Assembly (NCBI GenBank): GCA_012515255.1
Contig: JAAYYR010000077.1
Location: forward strand, 1-8,011
From: Clostridia bacterium
GTDB lineage: Bacteria > Bacillota > Dehalobacteriia > UBA4068
Length of the DNA stretch: 8,011 nucleotides
Direction of reading: 5' to 3'
Shown one piece after another: positions 1 through 4,745 of this stretch (positions are counted from its first letter, which is position 1; each line of letters starts with the position of its first letter). The position numbers and the translations under genes are program-made. The notes below the pieces were generated by a model that did no database searches, had not been told where the DNA came from, and was given only the letters and a program-made list of their open reading frames with translations.

Positions 1-122
1 GCATGGAGGTGCCCTGCTGCGGCGGCTTGGAAAAAGCGGTGATCAGCGCCCTGAAGGATTCGGGCAAAATGATACCCTGGCAGGTCGTCACCATTAGCAG
101 CGATGGCCGCATTGTTGATTAA
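1..122 (+). CDS. C-terminal end of a 4Fe-4S binding protein (5' end outside window)
   Basis: The reading frame that starts at position 3 is open from the left edge and ends at TAA 120-122. It gives about 39 residues beginning MEVPCCGGLEKAV and ending in a segment rich in V/I with the pattern TISSDGRIVD. From memory, the MEVPCC motif followed by a helix, SGKxIPWxVVTI and DGxI is the typical C-terminus of small ferredoxin-like 4Fe-4S proteins of anaerobic Firmicutes and related bacteria, which carry an N-terminal dicluster ferredoxin domain. That domain would lie outside the window. The adjacent cysteine pair (CC) may take part in cluster or metal binding, but this cannot be judged from the fragment. 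The internal ATG at position 3 is not claimed as the start. A terminator follows 24 bases after the stop, so this is the last gene of its transcription unit. Confidence 0.7.
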   Translation, partial: MEVPCCGGLEKAVISALKDSGKMIPWQVVTISSDGRIVD

Positions 123-146
123 TACCTGGGCGCTGCCCCTCGATAA

Positions 147-177
147 GCAAAACCCCGCCCAAGGGACGGGGTTTTGC
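147..177. terminator. Hairpin terminator after the 4Fe-4S protein gene
   Basis: The arms GCAAAACCCCG (147-157) and CGGGGTTTTGC (167-177) are perfectly complementary over 11 bp around a 9-base loop. The T-run of a rho-independent terminator lies within the distal part of the 3' arm (GGGGTTTTGC). The structure is A-rich at one end and T-rich at the other, so it could work in both directions. It could therefore also stop transcription of the minus-strand regulator gene whose stop is at 312. There is no long T-tract after the stem, so efficiency is uncertain. Confidence 0.7.
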
Positions 178-311
178 CGGCAACAATGATATGCGGCCGC
201 CGGCGGGAGCAATGACATTTTAGCCCGGAAAAAAGCTGTTTTCCGCTGGCGCCCGGTTTACTTTATCCGTGCGCGGCGCTCCGGCGATTGTCCGCCGCAA
301 GGGATGCTTAC
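178..311. other. Non-coding gap between two transcription units
   Basis: No credible gene is seen here. The stretch holds two weak inverted repeats: CGGAAAA (226-232) pairing with TTTTCCG (239-245) around a 6-base loop, and GCGGCG (273-278) pairing with CGCCGC (293-298). Either could form an RNA hairpin at the 3' end of the minus-strand regulator transcript. Neither is followed by a T-run in that direction, so I do not call them terminators. Confidence 0.4.
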
Positions 312-674
312 TTAACTTTGAAAATGGCGGCGTATCGCCAAAAAAGTCTCGTCACTTAAATCATGCTCAATCTTGCAGGCGTCCTCGCGGGCGGTTTTCT
401 CCGCCACACCCAGCGAAAGCAAAAAATCAGTCAAAAGCTGATGCCGCTCATACATCCGCGCCGCGATCTCCATCCCGGATTCTGTAAGCGAGATCAACCC
501 CTCTTCATCCACAGTGATATAATTATTTTCACGCAGCCTTTTGACAGCATAACTGACACTTGGCTTGGTCACTCCCAATTCGCTGGCAATATCGATGGAG
601 CGGGCATAACCTTTCTTTTCCCGTAGCATAAGAATCATCTCCAGGTAATCTTCCGAAGATTTCAGTATTTTCAC
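312..674 (-). CDS. DtxR/MntR-family metal-dependent transcriptional repressor (probably Fe(II)-responsive)
   Basis: This 120-residue protein has the two-domain core of the DtxR/MntR family. An N-terminal winged helix-turn-helix (about residues 7-64) contains SEDYLEMI, IASELGVTKPSVSYAVKRL as the recognition region and LISLTESG as the wing. A metal-binding dimerisation domain (about 68-118) contains ERHQLL and ACKIEHDLSDE. It lacks the C-terminal SH3-like domain of full DtxR/IdeR, like short MntR proteins. By comparison with remembered B. subtilis MntR and DtxR, the likely metal ligands are D9, E12, H78, C100, E103 and H104. D9/E12 are MntR-like, whereas C100 takes the place of the DtxR cysteine (MntR has Glu there). 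With the divergent feo operon this suggests iron sensing. The start is GTG at 672-674, chosen because AAAGGAGG lies 10 bases upstream (685-692). It probably represses feo when Fe(II) is plentiful. An Mn(II) sensor is the main alternative. Confidence 0.88.
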   Translation of the reverse strand: MKILKSSEDYLEMILMLREKKGYARSIDIASELGVTKPSVSYAVKRLRENNYITVDEEGLISLTESGMEIAARMYERHQLLTDFLLSLGVAEKTAREDACKIEHDLSDETFLAIRRHFQS

Positions 675-707
675 CCTGGCCGCGCCTCCTTTACTTAAGC
701 TGCCATT

Positions 708-736
708 ATGTTAACATTAATTGGTTTTTTTTGCAA
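708..736 (-). promoter_or_regulatory. Putative promoter of the DtxR-family regulator gene
   Basis: On the minus strand, TTGCAA (731-736) as -35 and TAACAT (708-713) as -10 are separated by 17 bases. A transcript would begin near position 701 and reach the Shine-Dalgarno at 685-692 after a very short leader. Both boxes deviate from consensus, and the region is generally A/T-rich, so this is a moderate prediction. An alternative -10, CATAAT (705-710), overlaps it. No copy of the GTTAG-N6-CTAAC palindrome lies in this promoter, so autoregulation by that site is not evident. Confidence 0.4.
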
Positions 737-767
737 ATATTATGTTTGTTTCCGCCGCGATAAAATA

Positions 768-796
768 TTGACAAAGCCAGTTAGAGGTGGTAAACT
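768..796 (+). promoter_or_regulatory. Promoter of the feo operon
   Basis: A perfect -35 TTGACA (768-773) and a -10 TAAACT (791-796) are separated by exactly 17 bases, a good sigma-70/sigma-A arrangement. The predicted start of transcription is near 803, inside the first operator-like palindrome (801-822). A degenerate half-conserved copy of that palindrome, GTTAG-N6-TAAAC (780-795), overlaps the spacer and -10. Repressor bound at these sites would block RNA polymerase, as expected for iron-replete repression of ferrous iron uptake. The leader to the feoA ATG is about 70 bases. Confidence 0.75.
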
Positions 797-800
797 TGTC

Positions 801-822
801 TTGGTTAGCGATTGCTAACCAA
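801..822. promoter_or_regulatory. Operator-like palindrome 1 upstream of feoA
   Basis: TTGGTTAGC (801-809) and GCTAACCAA (814-822) form a perfect 9-bp inverted repeat around the 4 bases GATT. Its core is GTTAG-N6-CTAAC (804-819). The half-sites match those of the known DtxR/IdeR box (GGTTAG and CTAACC), though in that box they are separated by one base rather than six. The site covers the predicted transcription start of the feo operon. It is inferred to bind the divergently encoded DtxR-family regulator. Confidence 0.7.
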
Positions 823-837
823 TTACTTGGCACTCCG

Positions 838-853
838 GTTAGAAACTACTAAC
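838..853. promoter_or_regulatory. Operator-like palindrome 2 upstream of feoA
   Basis: GTTAG (838-842) and CTAAC (849-853) are separated by AAACTA, the same core and the same 6-base spacing as palindrome 1. It is centred 34 bp downstream of palindrome 1, in the leader of feoA, 21 bases before the start codon. It probably acts as a second binding site for the same regulator. Confidence 0.6.
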
Positions 854-874
854 TTGCAAGATCGGGAGGGTAAA

Positions 875-1087
875 ATGATGCCCCTGTCCATGGCCAAAGC
901 GGGAGAGATTAATTATATCCGTAAAATTACCGGTAAGGACGAATTGCGTCAGCACCTGGCCGAGCTTGGCTTTGTTGTCGGCGAAAAAATTACCGTAGTC
1001 TCCGAGATTGGCGGCAATATGATACTGTCAATCAAGGACAGCCGTATTGCTCTTGATAAGAGCATGGCCACCCGGATTATGGTATAG
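875..1087 (+). CDS. feoA: Ferrous iron transport protein A (first FeoA)
   Basis: FeoA is a small cytosolic SH3-like (beta-barrel) protein that supports Fe(II) uptake through FeoB. This copy is 70 residues long, the usual family size. It shows the FeoA signature in order: MAKAGEINYIRKITG at the N-terminus, LRQHLAELGFVVGEKITVV in the middle (LxxLGFxxGxxI pattern), then GGNMILSIKDSRIALDKSMATRIMV at the end (IxxxRIALxxxxAxxIxV pattern). The reading frame stays open upstream to a TTG at 812. The ATG at 875 (or the adjacent ATG at 878) is preferred because GGGAGGG (864-870) is correctly placed and because the extra upstream residues would be encoded by the operator region. It is the first gene of the feo operon, 12 bases before a second, divergent feoA. 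Confidence 0.92.
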   Translation: MMPLSMAKAGEINYIRKITGKDELRQHLAELGFVVGEKITVVSEIGGNMILSIKDSRIALDKSMATRIMV

Positions 1088-1099
1088 AAAGGGAAGCTG

Positions 1100-1321
1100 A
1101 TGAGAACTTTAAAAGACGTGAAAATCGGCGAGACCGCGACAGTAGTCAAACTGCATGGCGAAGGCGCGATCAAGCGCAGAATCATGGATATGGGCGTCAC
1201 GCGCGGCGCAGATATTTATGTGCGCAAAGTCGCGCCCTTGGGCGACCCCATGGAAATAACTATCCGCGGTTATGAATTATCCATTCGCAAGCATGACGCG
1301 GAAATGGTTGAAGTGATTTAA
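1100..1321 (+). CDS. feoA: Ferrous iron transport protein A (second FeoA)
   Basis: This is a second 73-residue FeoA-domain protein, clearly different in sequence from the first copy. It has LKDVKIGETATVVKLHG at the N-terminus, IKRRIMDMGVTRGADIYV as the central LxxMGhxxG motif, and a C-terminal strand region GDPMEITIRGYELSIRKHDAEMVEV with the GYELSIRxxxA pattern typical of FeoA. Unlike the first copy it retains the APLGDP segment common in FeoA/DtxR-type SH3 domains. The start ATG follows AAAGGGA with a spacing of about 6-8 bases. The gap to the preceding feoA is 12 bases, so the two are co-transcribed. The two FeoAs may act as different subunits on FeoB. That is inference. Confidence 0.92.
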   Translation: MRTLKDVKIGETATVVKLHGEGAIKRRIMDMGVTRGADIYVRKVAPLGDPMEITIRGYELSIRKHDAEMVEVI

Positions 1322-1335
1322 TTTTTTGGCAATAG

Positions 1336-1351
1336 GTTAGTCTAGGCTAAC
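1336..1351. promoter_or_regulatory. Operator-like palindrome 3 between feoA and feoB
   Basis: GTTAG (1336-1340) and CTAAC (1347-1351) are separated by TCTAGG. This is the same GTTAG-N6-CTAAC core seen twice upstream of the first feoA, now in the 62-base gap before feoB. A possible -35 (TTGGCA, 1326-1331) precedes it. No good -10 is seen at 17 bases, where AACTAT (1349-1354) is weak. Its presence suggests separate or additional iron control of feoB. Confidence 0.6.
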
Positions 1352-1383
1352 TATATGCATATATCCGTATCAGGAGGTAGCGC

Positions 1384-3546
1384 ATGGAAATCAAAATTGC
1401 CCTGGCCGGCAACCCGAACAGCGGCAAGACAACGATGTTCAATGACCTGACAGGCTCGGCCCAATACGTAGGAAACTGGCCGGGCGTCACGGTAGAAAAG
1501 AAAGAGGGACGACTCAAAGGGCATAAGAATATTATTATCCAGGATTTGCCCGGCATCTATTCCCTCTCCCCTTATAGCCTGGAAGAAGTTGTCGCCCGCG
1601 GCTACCTGGTCAATGAGAAGCCGGACGCCATCATCAATATCGTTGACGGCACGAATATCGAGCGCAATCTTTATCTCACCACCCAGTTGGTTGAGCTGGG
1701 CATTCCTGTGATCATTGCCCTTAATATGATCGATATTGTGCGCAAAAACGGCGATATCATCAATATCGCCAAGCTGGCGGAAGCGCTGGGCTGCGAGGTA
1801 ATCGAAACCTCGGCCTTAAAGGGCATCGGCTCCACGGAAGTGGCTGAGCGGGCGGCTGAGCTGGCGGAAAAAAAGGTCGCGGCGCATATGCCTTCCGTAT
1901 TCGACGGCAGTGTGGAGCATGCCATAGCTCATATTGAGGAATCAATCGAGGATAAAGTGTCCGCCCGCTATCTGCGCTGGTACGCGATCAAGCTTTTTGA
2001 GCGGGACGAAAAAGTCATCGACGAGCTGAAGCTTGACCCGGAGCTGCTCAGTCATTTAGAGGAGCATATTGCCGCCTGCGAGGCTGAAATGGACGACGAC
2101 GCCGAGAGCATCATTACGAATCAGCGTTACGCTTATATCAGCCGCATCGTATCTATCAGCGTGGTCAAAAAGCGCAAGGCCAAATACAGCACCTCCGATA
2201 AAATCGACCGCATCGTCACCAACCGGGTTCTGGCTCTGCCGATTTTCGCCGCTGTGATGTTTATTGTTTACTACCTGTCCATCACAACCATCGGCGATAT
2301 TGTCACCGGCTTTACAAACGACACCTTGTTCGGCTCCTGGATTATGGGCCCGCTGACAGCCTGGTTTGCGCAAATAGGCGTCGCGGCCTGGCTGGCCAAC
2401 CTGATCGTCGACGGCATCATCGGCGGCGTGGGCGCTGTGCTCGGCTTTGTGCCGCAGATGCTGCTCCTTTTCTTCCTCCTGTCCATACTCGAGGATATAG
2501 GCTATATGGCGCGCGTCGCTTTTATCATGGATCGCATTTTTCGCAAATTCGGCCTCTCCGGCAAGAGCTTCATCCCTATGCTGATCGGCTCCGGTTGCTC
2601 GGTGCCGGGCATCATGGCCAGCCGTACCATTGAGAATGAACGCGACCGGCGCATGACCATTATGACCACTTCCTTTATCCCCTGCGGCGCTAAAATGCCG
2701 ATCGTGGCCCTGATCGCCGGCGCCATCTTCAACGGCGCCTGGTGGGTAGCGCCGATCGCCTATTTCATCGGCGTGGCGGCGGTCATCACTTCAGGCGTCA
2801 TCATCAAGAAAACCAAACCGTTCGCCGGCAATCCTGCTCCTTTTGTCATGGAGCTGCCAGCCTATCATATCCCCTCCAGCACCAATGTACTGCGCAGCAC
2901 TTGGGAGCGCGGCTGGTCTTTTATCAGACGCGCCGGCACCATCATCCTCGCGGCGAGCGTTTTCATTTGGTTCGCCTCCAGCTTCAGCTTTAGCGGCGGC
3001 TTACATATGGTGGAGAACATGGATCATTCCATGCTGGCAACGGCCGGCAATGTGATCGCCCCCATCTTCGCCCCGCTCGGCTTTGGCACCTGGCAATCCA
3101 GCGTGGCGACTATCATGGGACTGATGGCCAAGGAGGAGGTTGTCGGCGTCTTCGGCGTGCTTTACGGCGTGGCCGGCGACGCGCTGAAAATGGTAGACAG
3201 CGGCGCCTTGAGCGGCCTTTCGCCCATTGCCTCGCATTTCACCGCGCTTTCCGCCTTCTCTTTCCTGCTCTTTAACCTGCTATGCGCCCCCTGCTTTGCC
3301 GCGATGGGCGCTATCCGCCGGGAAATGAACAGCGCCAAATGGACCTGGGCCGCTATCGGTTATCTCAGCGTCTTCGCTTATGCCGTATCGCTGATTGTCA
3401 ATCAGCTTGGCCTGCTGATCGGCGGCCACGGTTTTACCGGCGGTACGGCTGCCGCCCTCATTGTTCTCGCGGCGCTCTTATGGCTGCTGCTGCGCCGCAA
3501 CCCCTATGAGCAAGCGCAACATCTCGCCGCCCAAGCTACTAAATAA
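1384..3546 (+). CDS. feoB: Ferrous iron transporter FeoB (GTPase-coupled inner-membrane Fe(II) permease)
   Basis: This 720-residue protein imports Fe(II) across the cytoplasmic membrane and is the core of the Feo system. An N-terminal G domain shows G1 GNPNSGKT (9-16), a G2 region with GVTVE (34-38), G3 DLPG (54-57), G4 NMID (114-117) and G5 SALKG (143-147). A charged helical linker (about 160-270) follows, typical of the FeoB cytosolic/GDI domain. The membrane part has two gate-like repeats. The first contains GSGCSVPGIMA (C405) and SFIPCGAKMP (C434). The second contains the LLCAPCFAAMGAIRREM segment (C634, C637). The start ATG follows AGGAGG with 7 bases between. Length is within the family's usual range, with no frameshift. 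It follows two feoA genes and precedes a FeoB-associated Cys-rich protein. An operator-like palindrome 33 bases upstream of the ATG suggests iron control. Confidence 0.98.
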   Translation: MEIKIALAGNPNSGKTTMFNDLTGSAQYVGNWPGVTVEKKEGRLKGHKNIIIQDLPGIYSLSPYSLEEVVARGYLVNEKPDAIINIVDGTNIERNLYLTTQLVELGIPVIIALNMIDIVRKNGDIINIAKLAEALGCEVIETSALKGIGSTEVAERAAELAEKKVAAHMPSVFDGSVEHAIAHIEESIEDKVSARYLRWYAIKLFERDEKVIDELKLDPELLSHLEEHIAACEAEMDDDAESIITNQRYAYISRIVSISVVKKRKAKYSTSDKIDRIVTNRVLALPIFAAVMFIVYYLSITTIGDIVTGFTNDTLFGSWIMGPLTAWFAQIGVAAWLANLIVDGIIGGVGAVLGFVPQMLLLFFLLSILEDIGYMARVAFIMDRIFRKFGLSGKSFIPMLIGSGCSVPGIMASRTIENERDRRMTIMTTSFIPCGAKMPIVALIAGAIFNGAWWVAPIAYFIGVAAVITSGVIIKKTKPFAGNPAPFVMELPAYHIPSSTNVLRSTWERGWSFIRRAGTIILAASVFIWFASSFSFSGGLHMVENMDHSMLATAGNVIAPIFAPLGFGTWQSSVATIMGLMAKEEVVGVFGVLYGVAGDALKMVDSGALSGLSPIASHFTALSAFSFLLFNLLCAPCFAAMGAIRREMNSAKWTWAAIGYLSVFAYAVSLIVNQLGLLIGGHGFTGGTAAALIVLAALLWLLLRRNPYEQAQHLAAQATK

Positions 3547-3550
3547 AACC

Positions 3551-3568
3551 GGCCGCGTTCAAGCGGCC
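3551..3568 (+). other. Small GC hairpin between feoB and the Cys-rich protein gene
   Basis: GGCCGC (3551-3556) and GCGGCC (3563-3568) can pair in the mRNA around the loop GTTCAA. There is no T-run, so it is unlikely to terminate transcription. It sits just before the Shine-Dalgarno AAGGAG of the next gene. It could protect the upstream feoB message from 3' exonucleases or lower read-through translation. Its role is inferred only from position. Confidence 0.35.
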
Positions 3569-3590
3569 CGCTACCGAGAAAGGAGAAACC

Positions 3591-3782
3591 ATGGTCGAAT
3601 TCTTCACAAACAACCTGGCCACCATTATCACCGCCATCGTGGTTTTTGCCCTGGTGGCCGCGGCTGTGGTCAAAATTGTCCGCGATAAAATACGGCATAA
3701 AAGCTCTTGCGGCTGCGGCTGCGCCAATTGCCCTATCTCCGGCTCCTGCAATAAAAAAAATACGGATGACCAGCCGGTCTGA
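3591..3782 (+). CDS. FeoB-associated Cys-rich membrane protein
   Basis: This 63-residue protein has one predicted N-terminal membrane helix (about residues 9-27: LATIITAIVVFALVAAAVV), a short basic stretch (KIVRDKIRHK), and a cysteine-rich tail CGCGCANCPISGSC with cysteines at 40, 42, 44, 47 and 53. This plan, and its place directly after feoB, match the family of FeoB-associated Cys-rich membrane proteins of Firmicutes. Their exact role is not established. The positive-inside rule would put the Cys tail in the cytoplasm, where it could bind Fe(II) or a cluster delivered through FeoB. The start ATG has AAAGGAGA 5-7 bases upstream. The gap to feoB is 44 bases, with a small hairpin, and a strong terminator follows 13 bases after the stop, so it is the last gene of the feo operon. 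No FeoC is present. Confidence 0.88.
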   Translation: MVEFFTNNLATIITAIVVFALVAAAVVKIVRDKIRHKSSCGCGCANCPISGSCNKKNTDDQPV

Positions 3783-3795
3783 TACTGTCCGCTCC

Positions 3796-3840
3796 AATAT
3801 AAAAGCACCGAGCCATCACTTGGCCCGGTGCTTTTATATT
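3796..3840. terminator. Strong bidirectional terminator between feo operon and mntP
   Basis: AATATAAAAGCACCG (3796-3810) pairs perfectly with CGGTGCTTTTATATT (3826-3840), a 15-bp stem. The inner bases GCC (3812-3814) and GGC (3822-3824) can extend it past one mismatch, leaving a 7-base loop. The outer part of each arm is A/T-rich, giving a U-rich 3' arm in both directions. It therefore probably ends both the feo operon and the convergent mntP transcript. Confidence 0.88.
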
Positions 3841-3865
3841 GATCCGCTGCCACCGCGCTCCGCGT

Positions 3866-4432
3866 TTAGATAAAGTCCAAATGCTCGAACAGGATCTTGG
3901 CGCCGATGAGGATCAAGATCAGGCCTCCGGCCAATTCTGCCCAGCGCTTGAGGCGGGCGCTGAAAAAATTGCCGATGAAAACTCCGAGCAGCGAAAGAAT
4001 AAAAGTAATCACGCCGATCAAGATTACGGCGGGCAAAATCGGCGTATTGAGAAAAGCTAAAGACACGCCCACAGCGAGGGCGTCGATACTGGTGGCGATC
4101 GCCATCAGTAATAATTGCCGCAGCTTAAATCTATCGCAGGGCGCCAGCGCCGTATCGTCTTCTTTGAAGGAGCCAAGGATCATATTACCGCCGATAAACA
4201 GCAGCAGCACAAAGGCCACCCAATGGTCATAGGCGGATATATGATGAGCAAATTGACGCGCCAGCAACCAGCCGAGCAAAGGCATCAGCGCCTGAAAGGA
4301 GCCAAAAAACAAAGCCACGGTCACGCCCGGTCGAATATCCCAGCGCTTCATACCCAGTCCGCGACATAAGGCCACGGCAAAGGCGTCCATTGACAGGCCG
4401 ATAGCTATTAGCAGCAATTCGAAAAAACCCAT
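3866..4432 (-). CDS. mntP: Manganese efflux pump MntP
   Basis: This 188-residue, very hydrophobic protein matches the MntP (formerly DUF204/YebN) family of Mn(II) exporters in the cytoplasmic membrane. It has about six membrane helices arranged as two three-helix repeats. The repeat signatures are GLSMDAFAVAL in helix 1 (D16) and ATSIDALAVGVS in helix 4 (D117), whose aspartates are conserved in the family and needed for Mn export. GGNMILGSF (81-89) precedes the cytosolic loop with acidic and basic residues (90-106). Length equals the family norm. The start ATG (4430-4432) is preceded by GGGGGA a few bases upstream. It is convergent with the feo operon and shares its terminator. Its placement beside an iron importer and a DtxR-type regulator fits joint Fe/Mn balance. 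I see no yybP-ykoY-like Mn riboswitch in its leader. Confidence 0.95.
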   Translation of the reverse strand: MGFFELLLIAIGLSMDAFAVALCRGLGMKRWDIRPGVTVALFFGSFQALMPLLGWLLARQFAHHISAYDHWVAFVLLLFIGGNMILGSFKEDDTALAPCDRFKLRQLLLMAIATSIDALAVGVSLAFLNTPILPAVILIGVITFILSLLGVFIGNFFSARLKRWAELAGGLILILIGAKILFEHLDFI

Positions 4433-4488
4433 TTCATCCCCCGCAAAATAAGACGGACAGCCATTTCAATGGCCAGGCCGATGAATTA

Positions 4489-4517
4489 ATTGTATGCCCA
4501 CTAAGGCGGATAATCAA
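4489..4517 (-). promoter_or_regulatory. Promoter of mntP
   Basis: On the minus strand, -35 TTGATT (4512-4517) and -10 TACAAT (4489-4494) are separated by exactly 17 bases, with only a few deviations from consensus. Transcription would start near 4482, giving a leader of about 50 bases. That leader contains the small inverted repeat at 4460-4473. The leader is too short for the known Mn riboswitch upstream of many mntP genes. Confidence 0.6.
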
Positions 4518-4649
4518 GCCGCAATCAAAACTATATCAGCAGCGTAAAATACGGCATGCCTTGCTAAGCAATAGCGGCCATTTTTCGTTTTGGTCGTTAT
4601 CAGGCGAAAAAGCAGAAGATTCCAGGCCTGAGAAAAAATTTGCAGACTA

Positions 4650-4687
4650 TTGACAAAGTACCCACGATTGTATTATTGTATACAATA
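4650..4687 (+). promoter_or_regulatory. Promoter region with 14-bp palindromic operator upstream of citrate synthase gene
   Basis: A perfect -35 TTGACA lies at 4650-4655. The -10 is ambiguous: TATTAT (4671-4676) at 15 bases or TTATTG (4673-4678) at 17 bases. Overlapping the -10 is a perfect palindrome TATTGTATACAATA (4674-4687). The TTGT...ACAA half-sites resemble operators of FadR-type (FCD) GntR regulators, though no such gene lies in the window. A second possible -10, TATAAT (4718-4723), lies closer to the gene but has no good -35. A repressor at the palindrome would shut the first promoter. Confidence 0.5.
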
Positions 4688-4702
4688 TTAGTTTTTTCTG
4701 AG

Positions 4703-4720
4703 ATAGGGGGGCTGACCTAT
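4703..4720 (+). repeat. Small inverted repeat in the citrate synthase leader
   Basis: ATAGG (4703-4707) pairs with CCTAT (4716-4720) around the loop GGGGCTGA. It includes the only G-rich, Shine-Dalgarno-like run in the leader (4706-4711). That run is about 35 bases from the assigned GTG and is separated from it by an in-frame stop (TGA 4713-4715), so it cannot serve that start directly. The function is unknown. Confidence 0.3.
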
Positions 4721-4745
4721 AATAGAATTCAGTGAAACAAGAAAT

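Larger units (their letters stand above)
4433..4745. other. Divergent regulatory region between mntP and citrate synthase gene
   Basis: This 313-base gap has no credible gene. It holds the mntP promoter (4489-4517, minus), the plus-strand promoter region of the citrate synthase gene (from 4650), and several inverted repeats. In the mntP leader, GCCAT (4460-4464) pairs with ATGGC (4469-4473). GGCATGCC (4553-4560) abuts TTGCTAAGCAA (4561-4571), both palindromic. TTTTTCG (4581-4587) pairs with CGAAAAA (4605-4611), and CAGGCCTG lies at 4623-4630. A perfect 14-bp palindrome lies at 4674-4687. No known riboswitch was recognised. Confidence 0.6.

Noticed and set aside
269..487. Plus-strand open frame of 72 codons overlapping the regulator gene
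   Set aside because: It lies mostly antisense to the DtxR-family regulator, has no SD and shows no family resemblance.
812..874. Upstream TTG start extending the first FeoA by 21 residues
   Set aside because: The extension would be encoded by the operator region and lies within the predicted transcription start and leader. ATG 875/878 has a good SD and matches the usual FeoA N-terminus.
3551..3568. Hairpin after feoB as a terminator
   Set aside because: The stem is only 6 bp, has no T-run, and is followed at once by an SD and the Cys-rich protein gene, which belongs to the operon.
4433..4560. Possible yybP-ykoY Mn riboswitch upstream of mntP
   Set aside because: I found none of the conserved aptamer segments on the minus strand, and the predicted transcript leader of about 50 bases is too short to hold one.
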